From Agromyces sp. Root81 (GTDB lineage Bacteria > Actinomycetota > Actinomycetes > Actinomycetales > Microbacteriaceae), in contig NZ_LMIR01000001.1 of assembly GCF_001429165.1 (NCBI RefSeq), forward strand, positions 989,715 to 1,053,714: a stretch of DNA of 64,000 nt, written 5' to 3'. A program made the translations under genes and the position numbers. The notes under the pieces are model-generated. The model ran no database searches. It was not told the DNA's origin and was given only the letters and a program-made list of their open reading frames with translations. Shown here piece after piece: positions 1-8,672 of the stretch. The stretch's first letter is position 1; each line of letters begins with the position of its first letter.

Positions 1-891
1 CCGCGGGATGCGCCCGCCGGACACCTTGCTGACGCTCGGCGCACGCCCGAGGACGACCTCGTGACCGATCGGTTCGAGCGTGCCGTCGGGCATGCGGATG
101 CCGGCCTGGGCCGGTGCGGGCATCGCCGGTGCTCCCCCGGCCGGGGTCGCGACGGCGCCGCGAGCGGCACGCTCCTCACGCAGGCGGCGGATGTCGACGC
201 TCGCGACCGTCATGCCGTCGTGGTCGCCGTCGACCGGGGCGGGTGGCACCGGGAGCGCCGACGGCGCTGCCACCGTCTCCTCATCGGGCACCATGGTGAG
301 CTCGACCGGTGCGGTGACGCGGGCGGGCGGCGCCGCCGGCGGGGCGGACGGCATCGGATCGGCCGGCGCCGCGGGTAGCTCGGGCGTCGGCGTCGGTGCC
401 GTCGGCGGCGCGGCGGATGAGCCGGCGGCCGGCGCACTCGGCCGGGCAGGGGCGATCGGCTCGACCCCGTCGGACTCGATCGACCGCACCGGCACGACCG
501 CCTCGACGACGGGCAGCGGCACCGCCGAGTCATCCGCACCGCCGTCGACGACGACCTCGATCGAGGAGGCGCCGTCGAGCACGCGCTCGACCCAGGTCGA
601 CACACCGGCGTCGTGGATCTCGTCGTGCGCGGACCGCACGCTGATGGGGCCGCGCACGACGACGCGCGCCGTTCCCGCAGCCTCGTCGCGCACCACGAGG
701 GCGAACGACGGGGTCGCGGCGAGCCCCTGGGCCGTGAGGCGATCGAGCACGATCGGGGTGGGGTCGCCATCGCCGAGGTCGGGCCAGAGCGCCGCGAGCC
801 GGTCGGCCGCCGCGGTCGGGACGACGAGGATCACACCGCCGCGGACCGCCGCGAACCACGCGGCCTCTGGGTCATGCCGATACGTCGCCAT
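1..891 (-). CDS. FHA domain protein, C-terminus cut by window edge
   Basis: The minus-strand frame is open from an ATG at 891 to the window edge, giving 297 codons. The first ~130 residues form a compact alpha/beta-like region. Residues ~135-250 are a Pro/Ala/Thr-rich linker. The last ~20 visible residues read LEPIGHEVVLGRAPSVSKV, the beginning of a forkhead-associated (FHA) phosphothreonine-binding domain with its conserved GR. A GGGAGG ribosome binding site lies 5 bases before the ATG. The start lies 20 bases inside the preceding PP2C phosphatase gene, so the two are surely co-transcribed. A phosphopeptide reader beside a Ser/Thr phosphatase fits a Ser/Thr kinase signalling module, with the kinase presumably beyond the window. 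The N-terminal region is not recognised. Confidence 0.85.
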   Translation of the reverse strand, partial: MATYRHDPEAAWFAAVRGGVILVVPTAAADRLAALWPDLGDGDPTPIVLDRLTAQGLAATPSFALVVRDEAAGTARVVVRGPISVRSAHDEIHDAGVSTWVERVLDGASSIEVVVDGGADDSAVPLPVVEAVVPVRSIESDGVEPIAPARPSAPAAGSSAAPPTAPTPTPELPAAPADPMPSAPPAAPPARVTAPVELTMVPDEETVAAPSALPVPPAPVDGDHDGMTVASVDIRRLREERAARGAVATPAGGAPAMPAPAQAGIRMPDGTLEPIGHEVVLGRAPSVSKVSGGRIPR

Positions 892-1765
892 CTTCGCCTC
901 CCTGCGTGCGAGGGCGCGTCTCTTCGACCGCTCTCGACAGCCTGCCGCGCCGGTCGCGCGTCGTCTCGTCTTCGTCGTCGTCGGCTCCGAGCACGGACTC
1001 GACGACGATCGCCGTCACGTTGTCACGACCGCCGTGCGCGAGGGCCGCGTCCACGAGCTCTCCGGCGAGTCCGGCGGCGTGGCCGGTGTCGCCGGCGAGG
1101 ATGTGCGCGATCGACCGGTCGTCGACCTCCTTCGTGAGGCCGTCGCTGCAGACGAGGAACACCTGTCGCCCGGCCGCCGGGATCAGCCACACGTCGGGAT
1201 CGACGAATTCGTCGGCCCCGAGCGCCCTGGTGATGACATTGCGTTCGGGATGCCGTTCCGCGTCTTCGGCGTGGATGAGCCCCGCATCGACGAGCTCCTG
1301 CACCGCCGAGTGGTCGACGCTGAGCTGCTCGAGGGTCCTGCCGTCCCACGCGTACACGCGCGAGTCGCCGATGTTGAAGACCATCCAGTGGAATCCCGCA
1401 CCGTCGCCGGCATCGACGAGGACGACACCGGTCAGGGTCGTACCCGCGACCGCGGTGCCCTCCTCACCCGCTTCGCTTAGCGCACGCACGGCCTCGTTCG
1501 AGCTGTGGATCGCGTCGAGCACCTGTTCGGGCGACGACGGCACGCCGAACTCGAGGTGCCGGGTGAACGTCTCGATCACTGCGCTGCTCGCGGCATCGCC
1601 GCGGGCATGCCCGCCCATTCCGTCGGCGACGAGGTAGACGGGCGCCTCGGCGAGGAAGGAATCCTCGTTGACGCTGCGCACGCGGCCGACATCGGTTCGC
1701 GCACTGTGCGCGATGAGCGCAGCGCCTCGCGTCAGGGCGACGACGCCCTCGCCATCACCTGACAC
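872..1765 (-). CDS. PP2C-family serine/threonine phosphatase
   Basis: Cytosolic metal-dependent protein phosphatase (PPM/PP2C family), expected to remove phosphate from Ser/Thr of signalling proteins. The signature elements are in order: RSVNEDS, VADGMGGHARGDAAS, NIGDSRVY, VCSDGLTKEV and GRDNVTAIVVE; the aspartates in these are the Mg/Mn ligands. The length (297 residues) is normal for a stand-alone bacterial PP2C without a membrane anchor. The GTG at 1765 is chosen because GAGGAG lies 4 bases upstream; an ATG at 1804 would add 13 residues that look like leader DNA. The acidic-then-basic C-terminal tail is not part of the catalytic fold. It overlaps the FHA gene by 20 bases and forms a signalling operon with it. 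Confidence 0.93.
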   Translation of the reverse strand: MSGDGEGVVALTRGAALIAHSARTDVGRVRSVNEDSFLAEAPVYLVADGMGGHARGDAASSAVIETFTRHLEFGVPSSPEQVLDAIHSSNEAVRALSEAGEEGTAVAGTTLTGVVLVDAGDGAGFHWMVFNIGDSRVYAWDGRTLEQLSVDHSAVQELVDAGLIHAEDAERHPERNVITRALGADEFVDPDVWLIPAAGRQVFLVCSDGLTKEVDDRSIAHILAGDTGHAAGLAGELVDAALAHGGRDNVTAIVVESVLGADDDEDETTRDRRGRLSRAVEETRPRTQGGEDGDVSA

Positions 1766-1916
1766 GGTTCTCCTCGGATCGAGCGGGAAGGGTGGCGACC
1801 GCAACGGTGCGTCCGGCGCCGAGCCTCCACGCTAGCAACTCCCGAGGCCTGCCGATGACCTCTGTGGAAACGGCGCGGCCGAACTCCGGCGGGTCAGCGC
1901 ATCACGACCACGAACT

Positions 1917-3176
1917 TCACCGCACACTCCTCACGCGGTAGATCAGGATGCCGCCGAGCAGCATGATCACCGCGGCGACGACGTAGAGCTCGCGGTAGCC
2001 GGCGAAGCTCAACACGAGCCAGGCGACGAGCGGGGCGATCGGCAGGTTCTGCGCCGCGTTGATGAGGCCGAGGTCGCGAGCCCGATTCGTGCGGTCGGGC
2101 AGTACGTCGGTGACGAGCGCCTGGTCGACGGAGAGGAACACGCCGTAGCCGAGGCCGAGGAGCACGGCGGCGACGATCGACGCATCCCAGGTCGGCACGA
2201 TCGCGAGCAACAGCGCCGCCGCCGCCTGCAACGCCGCGGCGACGAGCACGAAGATGCGGCGGGCGCGGAGCCTGTCGGAGAGGAGGCCGCCGAGCCACCC
2301 GGCGAGACCGCAGGCGACCAGGTACACGAGGATCAGCACCAGCATGCCGGTGTCGGGGTCGTCGACCTTCAGCACGTCGGAGAGGAAGAAGAGCAGATAG
2401 GCCGTGCCCACCATGTTGCCGGCGTTCACGAGCACGCGCGAGGACATGGTCCAGTAGTAATCCTGGTTCGGTCCGAGCGGCGGGATCCGAAGTGCGGCCG
2501 AGAAGCGCTTCGGCGCGGCATCCGCCTGCGGTTCGGGGTCGCGTGAGCCCAGCAGGAACGGCACTGCGCAAGCGAGCGCGAGCACGCCGACGATCGCCCA
2601 ACTGCCGCCGACGTCGGGCACGAGCATCGTGACGATCACCATGCCGATCGCCAGGGCGAGCACCTGCGGCACGCCCATCGCCGCCGAGGCGCGACCGCGC
2701 TGGAAGCGCGGGACCTGGTCGGCGATCACGGCGGAGAGCGCCACGAGCACGGCCGCATATCCCAGCGCCACCAGCGCGATGAGCACGGCGATCGCGATCG
2801 GGCTCCGTTGGATCCCCACAAGCGCGAACGAGACCCCGGCGAGGAGGAATCCGCCGAGGATCCAGGCCCGGCGTCGCCAGCCGGGCAGCCGCGTGCGGTC
2901 GCTCAGGATGCCGAACACGGGCACGGAGAGGAGGATCACGACGGAGGACTCACCGATGAGGAACGCGGTGAGCGCGACCTTGTCTTCGGGGGCGACGACC
3001 TCGGCGAGCTTGGCCATCATGAACTGCCCCGGCAGCATGACGAGGAGCCAGAGGCCGAACCACGCGAGCGCGAATCGGAGGAGCCATCCGATCGAGACTC
3101 GCGACGGCACGGGGCCGGCGGGGACGGCGCGCGCGTTCAGGGGTTCGGGCTCGGGCGCCCGGTCGACGTTGACCAT
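1917..3176 (-). CDS. MFS transporter
   Basis: Integral membrane protein of 419 residues with about 12 hydrophobic segments in two halves. The first inter-helix loop contains a GILSDRTR element and the second half a LLSDRLRARR element, both versions of the MFS loop 2-3 motif. It resembles the sugar- or drug-exporting MFS subfamilies, but no substrate can be read from the sequence. It stands alone between the PP2C/FHA unit and terC. The ATG at 3176 has no ribosome binding site, and the promoter geometry predicts a leaderless mRNA, which supports this start. Confidence 0.85.
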   Translation of the reverse strand: MVNVDRAPEPEPLNARAVPAGPVPSRVSIGWLLRFALAWFGLWLLVMLPGQFMMAKLAEVVAPEDKVALTAFLIGESSVVILLSVPVFGILSDRTRLPGWRRRAWILGGFLLAGVSFALVGIQRSPIAIAVLIALVALGYAAVLVALSAVIADQVPRFQRGRASAAMGVPQVLALAIGMVIVTMLVPDVGGSWAIVGVLALACAVPFLLGSRDPEPQADAAPKRFSAALRIPPLGPNQDYYWTMSSRVLVNAGNMVGTAYLLFFLSDVLKVDDPDTGMLVLILVYLVACGLAGWLGGLLSDRLRARRIFVLVAAALQAAAALLLAIVPTWDASIVAAVLLGLGYGVFLSVDQALVTDVLPDRTNRARDLGLINAAQNLPIAPLVAWLVLSFAGYRELYVVAAVIMLLGGILIYRVRSVR

Positions 3177-3183
3177 GCAACGA

Positions 3184-3213
3184 AGTATGAAGTGGGGCGA
3201 CTGTCCAAGTCAA
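3184..3213 (-). promoter_or_regulatory. Leaderless sigma70-type promoter of the MFS gene
   Basis: On the minus strand TTGACT (3208-3213) and CATACT (3184-3189) are separated by 18 bases. Seven bases then separate the -10 from the ATG at 3176, so transcription should begin at the start codon or a base from it. No Shine-Dalgarno sequence is present. Confidence 0.6.
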
Positions 3214-3258
3214 TCGTCCTACTTCGACTCGGTCGTCCAGCCTCCACGGCTGGGCCGT

Positions 3259-3282
3259 GCGGCGCGGATTGCTCCGCGCCGC
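3259..3282 (-). terminator. Hairpin terminator after terC
   Basis: A perfect 10-bp GC stem (3259-3268 with 3273-3282) with a TTGC loop, 7 bases after the terC stop codon. No T-tract follows, as is common in high-GC actinobacteria. Confidence 0.55.
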
Positions 3283-3289
3283 AGTCGGC

Positions 3290-4327
3290 TCAGCGACCGT
3301 CGGTGTGCGAGTCCTCGGTGAAGTGCGGCACCTCGTCCATGAGCTTGTGGCCGCGCGACTTCGCATCGTGCCGGGCCTTCACGAGGCTCGCCACCGTCGC
3401 GACGGCCATCGCCGCGAGGATCACGCCGAGCGACATCCACGTGGAGATCTCGGGCGCCCACTCGATCGGCTCGCCGCCGTTGATGAACGGCAGTTCGTTG
3501 ACGTGCATGGCATGGAACACGAGCTTGACGCCGATGAAGGCGAGGATGAACGCGATGCCGTACTTGAGGTACTCGAGGCGTTCGAGGAGGCCGCCGAGGA
3601 GGAAGTACAGCTGGCGCAGGCCCATGAGCGCGAAGACGTTCGCCGTGAAGACGATGAACGGGCTCTGCGTGATGCCGAAGATCGCCGGGATCGAGTCGAG
3701 GGCGAAGAGCAGGTCGGTCGTGCCGATCGCGATGAAGACGATGAGCATCGGCGTGAAGAAGCGCTTGCCGTCGATGACCGTGCGGAGCTTGACGCCGTCG
3801 TACTCGTCGGTGATCGAGACCCGGCGGCGGAGGATCCGCACGACGAAGGTGTCCTTCTCCTCCTCGTCGTGGTCGCCGCGCACCTGCTGGATCGCGGTCC
3901 ACACGAGCCAGGCGCCGAAGATGTAGAAGATCCACGAGAAGTTCTCGATGAGCGAGGCGCCGAGCAGGATGAAGATGCCGCGCAGCACGAGCGCGATGAT
4001 GATGCCCACCATGAGCACCTCCTGCTGCAGCTTCCTCGGCACCGCGAACTTCGCCATGATGATGACGAACACGAAGAGGTTGTCGATCGAGAGGCTGTAC
4101 TCCGTCAGCCAGCCGGCGAGGAACTGCCCGGCGAACTCGCCGCCTGCGAAGAAGTACATGAGCCCGGCGAAGATCAGCGCGAGCGCGACGTAGAAGACGA
4201 CCCAGAGGGTCGACTCCTTGATCGACGGCACGTGCGGCCGCTTCAGGACGAGCAGGAGATCGGCGATGAGGATCAACGTCAGGACGACGAGGGATCCGAT
4301 TTCGAACCAGATGGGGAGTTCGAGCAA
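3290..4327 (-). CDS. TerC/Alx-family membrane protein
   Basis: Integral membrane protein of the TerC family (345 residues), a family linked to manganese export or metalation of exported proteins and to tellurite/alkali phenotypes. It has about 9 hydrophobic segments. The conserved acidic membrane motifs are SLSIDNLFVF in the first half and LLFALDSIPAIF in the second, and an acidic DHDEEEKD cytoplasmic loop separates the halves. The start is TTG at 4327, with AAAGG 7 bases upstream. A probable yybP-ykoY manganese riboswitch fills the leader, which fits a manganese-homeostasis role and predicts induction by Mn2+. A GC hairpin follows the stop. Confidence 0.92.
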   Translation of the reverse strand: MLELPIWFEIGSLVVLTLILIADLLLVLKRPHVPSIKESTLWVVFYVALALIFAGLMYFFAGGEFAGQFLAGWLTEYSLSIDNLFVFVIIMAKFAVPRKLQQEVLMVGIIIALVLRGIFILLGASLIENFSWIFYIFGAWLVWTAIQQVRGDHDEEEKDTFVVRILRRRVSITDEYDGVKLRTVIDGKRFFTPMLIVFIAIGTTDLLFALDSIPAIFGITQSPFIVFTANVFALMGLRQLYFLLGGLLERLEYLKYGIAFILAFIGVKLVFHAMHVNELPFINGGEPIEWAPEISTWMSLGVILAAMAVATVASLVKARHDAKSRGHKLMDEVPHFTEDSHTDGR

Positions 4328-4359
4328 CGTGGTGCCTTTCGGAGTTTGCGGGGACGACG

Positions 4360-4482
4360 GAATCCGAAAGTCTCTCCCCCCGCTGATTCGCAGGTCCCAC
4401 GCCCGGAGCGGCGGCGACGGCGCTCGTACTGACGATCGTGGGTCGAGGCCGAGCCTCGCGGGATACTCCCCTTCGCTCCCGC
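4360..4482 (-). promoter_or_regulatory. Probable yybP-ykoY manganese riboswitch
   Basis: The leader of terC, read on the minus strand, has the two conserved blocks of this class: GAAGGGGAGTATCCC at its 5' end (about 4464-4476) and GAGAGACTTTCGG at its 3' end (about 4363-4375). Between them are a hairpin and a CGATCGTCAGTACG segment of the kind seen in actinobacterial members. The aptamer sits directly upstream of a TerC-family gene, the most frequent partner of this riboswitch. The exact boundaries are estimates; a covariance-model scan would settle them. Confidence 0.8.
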
Positions 4483-4581
4483 GAGTCTAGTCGAATCCGG
4501 CGATCGCCCAGGCGCGGCTCGGCACAGGTTTCCGCTCGACGCGCGCCAATAGAATCAGGGTCCCCACGAGAAGGAGTGCCT

Positions 4582-5274
4582 GTGAGCTCGACACCCCCCG
4601 CCCGCCAGTACCGCACGACCCCGGGCTCCGCCCTCGTCGGCTACGCGATCTTCGCGAGCCGCTGGCTGCAGGCCCCGCTCTACCTCGGGCTCATCGTCGC
4701 CCAGGCGATCTACGTCGTCGTGTTCCTCGTCGAACTGTGGCACCTCGGCGAGGAGGCGCTCCGCGACATCACGCACATCGACGAAGCCACGATCATGCTG
4801 ATGGTGCTCGGCCTCATCGACGTCGTGATGATCGCGAACCTGCTCATCATGGTGATCATCGGCGGCTACGAGACCTTCGTGTCGCGCATCAAGGTCGACG
4901 GGCACCCCGACCAGCCCGAGTGGCTCAGCCACGTTAACGCCAACGTGCTCAAGGTCAAGCTCGCGATGGCCATCATCGGCATCTCGTCCATCCACCTGTT
5001 GAAGACCTTCATCGAGGTCGGCGACCTCGGCAGCAAGGACGCCGAGAACAAGACCGGCGACATCTACACCGGCGAAGGCGTCATGTGGCAGGTCATCATC
5101 CACTGCGTCTTCATCCTGTCGGCACTCGCCCTGGCACTGATCGACCGGATGTCGTACCACAGGGTCGACCCGCACGAGGTGCACGACGGTCTCCCGGTCG
5201 CCTATCCCGACGCCCGGTCCGGCGTGGACGGCACCCACGTACCGGAGCTCGTCGGGACCGGGACGCGCCACTGA
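4582..5274 (+). CDS. UPF0114 (YqhA-like) membrane protein
   Basis: A 230-residue membrane protein of the UPF0114/YqhA family, whose function is unknown. Hydrophobic segments lie at about residues 28-55, 70-100, 132-155 and 190-210. The family-typical stretches FASRWLQAPLYLGL and MVIIGGYETFVSR are present. The C-terminal ~30 residues are polar and poorly conserved. The GTG start at 4582 is fixed by AAGGAG 5 bases upstream. It is transcribed away from terC and its riboswitch, and ends at a strong hairpin. Confidence 0.88.
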   Translation: MSSTPPARQYRTTPGSALVGYAIFASRWLQAPLYLGLIVAQAIYVVVFLVELWHLGEEALRDITHIDEATIMLMVLGLIDVVMIANLLIMVIIGGYETFVSRIKVDGHPDQPEWLSHVNANVLKVKLAMAIIGISSIHLLKTFIEVGDLGSKDAENKTGDIYTGEGVMWQVIIHCVFILSALALALIDRMSYHRVDPHEVHDGLPVAYPDARSGVDGTHVPELVGTGTRH

Positions 5275-5279
5275 CGCGA

Positions 5280-5318
5280 CGTCGGGGCACGGCATCGAGC
5301 GGATGCCGCGCCCCGACG
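5280..5318 (+). terminator. Terminator after the UPF0114 gene
   Basis: A long hairpin: a 9-bp outer stem (5280-5288 with 5310-5318), one mismatch, and a 7-bp inner stem (5290-5296 with 5302-5308). It begins 6 bases after the stop codon and is followed by TTCATCGTCTT. Confidence 0.75.
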
Positions 5319-5361
5319 TTCATCGTCTTCGACGGGTCGTGGGAAACACGCACCCGGAAAC

Positions 5362-5395
5362 GCAGAAAGCCCTCGCGAATGCGAGGGCTTTCTGC
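5362..5395 (-). terminator. Terminator after tRNA-Glu
   Basis: A perfect 15-bp stem (5362-5376 with 5381-5395) and a 4-base loop, 24 bases beyond the 3' end of tRNA-Glu. The arms end in AAAG/CTTT, so it can also work in the opposite direction. Confidence 0.8.
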
Positions 5396-5419
5396 TTGTG
5401 TTGTCGCATGTCACATACG

Positions 5420-5492
5420 TGACCCCAGCGGGATTTGAACCCGCGCTGCCGCCGTGAGAGGGCGGTGTCCTAGGCCGCTAAACGATGGGGCC
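5420..5492 (-). tRNA. tRNA-Glu (CTC)
   Basis: A 73-base cloverleaf on the minus strand. The 7-bp acceptor stem pairs GGCCCCA with TGGGGTC, the D loop reads TTAGCGGCC, the anticodon arm is CCGCC-CTCTCAC-GGCGG with anticodon CTC, and the T arm contains GGTTCAAATCC. The discriminator base is A and CCA is not encoded. It reads GAG codons. Confidence 0.97.
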
Positions 5493-5591
5493 GAATCGAC
5501 AACTTGAAGAGTATGACACAGCTTCGGGGCCGCTGCAAAATCGAGGCCGCCGCCGCATCCGTTCGCCTGCCTGCGCCCGCCGGTGCCGCGC

Positions 5592-6494
5592 TCAGCGGAA
5601 CACCGCGAGCGCCCCCGGAACGATCTCGACGTCGATCGGCAGCTGCCCGATGCGCTCCCCGTCGGCGTAGGCGACGATGTCGTCCGCCTCGATGCGCACC
5701 TCGCGTCCGGTGAGGAACTCCACCGCCGGGTGATCCGTGTGACGACCCGCGAACACCTTCGGGAAGACGGCGACGAGCCGTGCCCGCGACAGCGGGTGCA
5801 CGATGAAGACGTCGAGCAGCCCGTCGGAGAGATCGGCGTGCGGCACGATGCGCATGCCGCCGCCGATCGACGAGTTGTTGGCCACCGAGACGAGCATCGC
5901 CCGCTGCTCGCGCCGCACTCCGTCGACCGTGATCGTGTAGCTGCGTGGACGGAAGGTGACGAGTTCCCGCACCATCGCGAGCGTGTACCGGCTCGGCCCC
6001 TTGGGCCGGGTCATCCCGTTCGCGCGCTCGTTGACGACGGCGTCGAAGCCCGTCGAGACGACCGACGCGAACCAGGTGCGCAGTTCGCCGTGCCGGATGA
6101 GGCCGGCGTCGATGACCTTCGGCGGGCGGCCGAGCGCCTCCACCAGGGCCTCCGTCGCCGCTGCCGGGTCGCCGATGGGCAGGCCGAGGCCGCGCGCGAG
6201 GTCGTTGCCCGTGCCCGCCGCGACGATCCCGAGCGGCACTCCGGTGCCCGCGAGCAGGTTCACCCCGAGCGAGACCATGCCGTCGCCGCCGACGACGACC
6301 AGCCCGTCGGTGCCGAGGGCGAACGCGGATTCGACCTCTCGCCGCAGCAGTTCGAAGTTCGCCTCGCGGAGCACCGTGACCTCGTGGCCCTCGCGCATCA
6401 GCCGCTCGGCCACCGCCGGGCCGACGGCACGGTTGCGTCCGAAGGAAGCGGCGGGGTTGATCGCGACGAGGAGTCGCTTCGATGCGCTGGGCAT
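5592..6494 (-). CDS. Diacylglycerol/lipid kinase family protein
   Basis: Cytosolic or membrane-associated lipid kinase of the DAGK_cat/NAD-kinase-like fold (300 residues); bacterial members phosphorylate diacylglycerol or related lipids with ATP. The N-terminus has the INPAASFG nucleotide-binding loop. GGDGM at residues 69-73 is the core motif of the family, followed by PLGIVAAGTGNDLARGLG. The C-terminal beta domain ends with EADDIVAYADGERIG, typical of DgkB/YegS-like proteins. The ATG at 6494 aligns with the family start; an open frame continues upstream but lies over the divergent gene. No ribosome binding site is present, and CAGAAT ends 6 bases before the ATG, so a leaderless transcript is possible. 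Confidence 0.92.
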   Translation of the reverse strand: MPSASKRLLVAINPAASFGRNRAVGPAVAERLMREGHEVTVLREANFELLRREVESAFALGTDGLVVVGGDGMVSLGVNLLAGTGVPLGIVAAGTGNDLARGLGLPIGDPAAATEALVEALGRPPKVIDAGLIRHGELRTWFASVVSTGFDAVVNERANGMTRPKGPSRYTLAMVRELVTFRPRSYTITVDGVRREQRAMLVSVANNSSIGGGMRIVPHADLSDGLLDVFIVHPLSRARLVAVFPKVFAGRHTDHPAVEFLTGREVRIEADDIVAYADGERIGQLPIDVEIVPGALAVFR

Positions 6495-6554
6495 GCAGTG
6501 ATTCTGGCAGTCGGCAGCCTTGCGCGACGACTGCGGCCGGTGTTGGCTCGAATC

Positions 6555-7190
6555 ATGCGCCTGACGAAACTCGAACACGCCGCACTCGTCATCGAGGAAG
6601 CGGGCGGCGAGCTGTTCATCGATCCGGGCAAGTTCACCCGGCCGGTGCCGGCCTCCGCCGCGGCCGTCGCCGTCGTGATCACCCACCGGCACGACGACCA
6701 CTGGACGCCGGAGCAGCTGACCCGCATCGTCGCTGCCGCCCCCGAGGTGCGCATCTTCGGTCCCGCCGGCGTCGCCGCCGCCGCCGCCGACTTCCCCGTC
6801 GAGACCGTCGAGGCGGGCGACAGCGTCGAGGTCGGCCCGTTCCGGTTGCGGTTCTTCGGCGGCCGGCACGCCGTGATCCACCCGTCGATCCCCGTGATCG
6901 ACAATCTCGGCGTGCTCGTGAACGACGCGCTCTACTACGGCGGCGACTCCTTCACGGTGCCGGGAGTGGCCGTCGAGGTGCTCGCGGCTCCGGCCGCCGC
7001 GCCCTGGATGAAGATCAGCGAGGCGATGGACTACGTCGTCGAGATCGCGCCCCGACGGGCGTTCCCGAGCCATGAGATGGTGCTCTCGCCGGCAGGGAAG
7101 GCGCTCTCGAACGCCCGCCTCGCCTGGGCGACCGAGCAGGGCGGCGGCGAGTACCTGCCGCTCGAGCCGGGCGGCACCATCGAGATCTGA
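6555..7190 (+). CDS. MBL-fold metal-dependent hydrolase
   Basis: A 211-residue single-domain metallo-beta-lactamase-fold protein of the UlaG/YcfU-like 'beta-lactamase superfamily 3' type. The metal site begins with THRHDDHW at residues 43-50; a further His lies in FGGRHAVIHPS, an Asp in YYGGDSF, and a late His in FPSHEM. The order fits a short L-ascorbate lactonase/UlaG-like MBL protein, but the substrate is unknown. It is divergent from the lipid kinase gene, with 60 bases shared between their starts. The gene after it is convergent and begins 15 bases after the stop. Confidence 0.88.
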   Translation: MRLTKLEHAALVIEEAGGELFIDPGKFTRPVPASAAAVAVVITHRHDDHWTPEQLTRIVAAAPEVRIFGPAGVAAAAADFPVETVEAGDSVEVGPFRLRFFGGRHAVIHPSIPVIDNLGVLVNDALYYGGDSFTVPGVAVEVLAAPAAAPWMKISEAMDYVVEIAPRRAFPSHEMVLSPAGKALSNARLAWATEQGGGEYLPLEPGGTIEI

Positions 7191-7205
7191 CCGCTCGCCG
7201 TCGGA

Positions 7206-8672
7206 TCAGGCGACGGAAGCCTCGTCGGACTCGGCCCGCACGCGGAACGTCTGCGCGAGCGGCGCGGCGAGCGGCGTCATCCGCACCTCGACGCGGAGCC
7301 TGCCGGCGGCGCCGGGCAGGAACCACACGAGGTGGTCGGGCGAGTCGCAGACCGCGTCGACGGCCGTCTCGCTGGCCGCGGTGCGTCCGCCGATCGCCGC
7401 CCACGCGGCCTCGATGGCCGCGCGGCGCTCGACGAAGGGCACATCGAGGGCGACGTTCGTGGCGAGCACGGCCGACGCCGCGGCATCCGACCACTCGTTC
7501 ACGAGTCGGCTGAGCACGACGGATGCCTCGAGGGTCTCCGGCCACGGCACCGGTGCCGGCGACACGGGGCTCACCCGGTCTGCGGCGTCCAGCACGAGCG
7601 CCAGCGCCTGCTCCGCGCCTTGGGAGACCCTCGCGTACGTCGCGTTCTCGAAGGCGACGACTCCGATGCCCGATGCGACGTGCCAGCGCATGTGCGCGCT
7701 GAAGCCCGGATACCCGCCCGAGTGCGACGCGATGGCGCCGAACCGCTCGTCGTGCTCGACGAAGAGGCCGAACCCGTAGCCGTACGCGACCGGCGGCGGC
7801 GGCACCGGCGCGCCGGGCATGGACGGAGGAGCGTGCCGTTTCGCAGCGACGCGCATGAGCTGCTGCATCTCGCGCCGGCTGGCGGCGCTGAGCGGACCGC
7901 GTTCGTCGCCGACCCATGCCGACGCGAGCCAAGCCGTCCACTCGGCGAGGCTCGCCGCCGAGGCGAAGAGTCCGCCGATGGCGGAGAACACGCCCGGGCC
8001 GGTGAATGGGAGCGCGAGCCATCCGTCGTCACCGAATCGGCGGTACCCGGTCGCGACCGCCGCACCGTCGTGCGCCGGCCGCTCGAAGTGCACGTCGAGT
8101 CCGAGCGGTTCGATGAGCTCGCGGGCGACGAAATCGGTGAACGCGTCGCCCGACACCCGTTCGACGACCTGGCCGAGCACGGCGTAACCGAGGTTCGAGT
8201 ACTCGAGCACGGTGCCCGGCACCGTGGCGCAGCGGACGCCCGCGGCGAGCGTCGCACTGAACTCCTCGCGCGTCATGGACTCCTCGCGGTCGGCCCACGG
8301 GTCGTCGGTCGGGAGTCCGCCCGACATCGTCATGAGCATGCGCACCGTCGGGTCGACCTCGAGGCCGCCAGGAACCTCGGGCGAGAACTCGGGCACGAAC
8401 GAGCGCGCCGGCGCATCGAGGTCGAGCAGGCCGCGGTCGCGGAGGAGCAGGAGGGCGGCAGCGGTGAAGCTCTTCGTGCAACTCGCGATGCGGAAGAGCG
8501 TGTCGGCGCCGGGCGACCGGCCGGTGTCGAGATCGTCGATGCCGATGCCGCCGGCGGCGACGACGCCGCTGCGATCGAACACGGACCAGCTCGCTCCCGG
8601 GGCGGTTCGCGCGGCGACCCGTTCGGTGAAGACGGCCTCGACGGCCTGCAGGGTCTCGGCGGCGACGGTCAT
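7206..8672 (-). CDS. Serine hydrolase, class C beta-lactamase/esterase-like
   Basis: A 488-residue member of the beta-lactamase/D-Ala-D-Ala carboxypeptidase/esterase family (PF00144). The catalytic SxxK is SCTK with Ser64 and Lys67. The YxN element is EYSN in VLEYSNLGY, and the third motif is HSG in IASHSGGYPG, so the active site is intact. No signal peptide is visible, so it should be cytosolic, which argues for an esterase or peptidase rather than a secreted antibiotic-resistance enzyme. About 120 residues after the core form a C-terminal extension. The start ATG at 8672 has AAGGAG 6 bases upstream; further upstream open frame is leader. Confidence 0.9.
   Translation of the reverse strand: MTVAAETLQAVEAVFTERVAARTAPGASWSVFDRSGVVAAGGIGIDDLDTGRSPGADTLFRIASCTKSFTAAALLLLRDRGLLDLDAPARSFVPEFSPEVPGGLEVDPTVRMLMTMSGGLPTDDPWADREESMTREEFSATLAAGVRCATVPGTVLEYSNLGYAVLGQVVERVSGDAFTDFVARELIEPLGLDVHFERPAHDGAAVATGYRRFGDDGWLALPFTGPGVFSAIGGLFASAASLAEWTAWLASAWVGDERGPLSAASRREMQQLMRVAAKRHAPPSMPGAPVPPPPVAYGYGFGLFVEHDERFGAIASHSGGYPGFSAHMRWHVASGIGVVAFENATYARVSQGAEQALALVLDAADRVSPVSPAPVPWPETLEASVVLSRLVNEWSDAAASAVLATNVALDVPFVERRAAIEAAWAAIGGRTAASETAVDAVCDSPDHLVWFLPGAAGRLRVEVRMTPLAAPLAQTFRVRAESDEASVA

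Noticed and set aside
6495..7073. N-terminal extension of the lipid kinase to 7073
   Set aside because: The extension is antisense to the MBL hydrolase. The family start coincides with the ATG at 6494.
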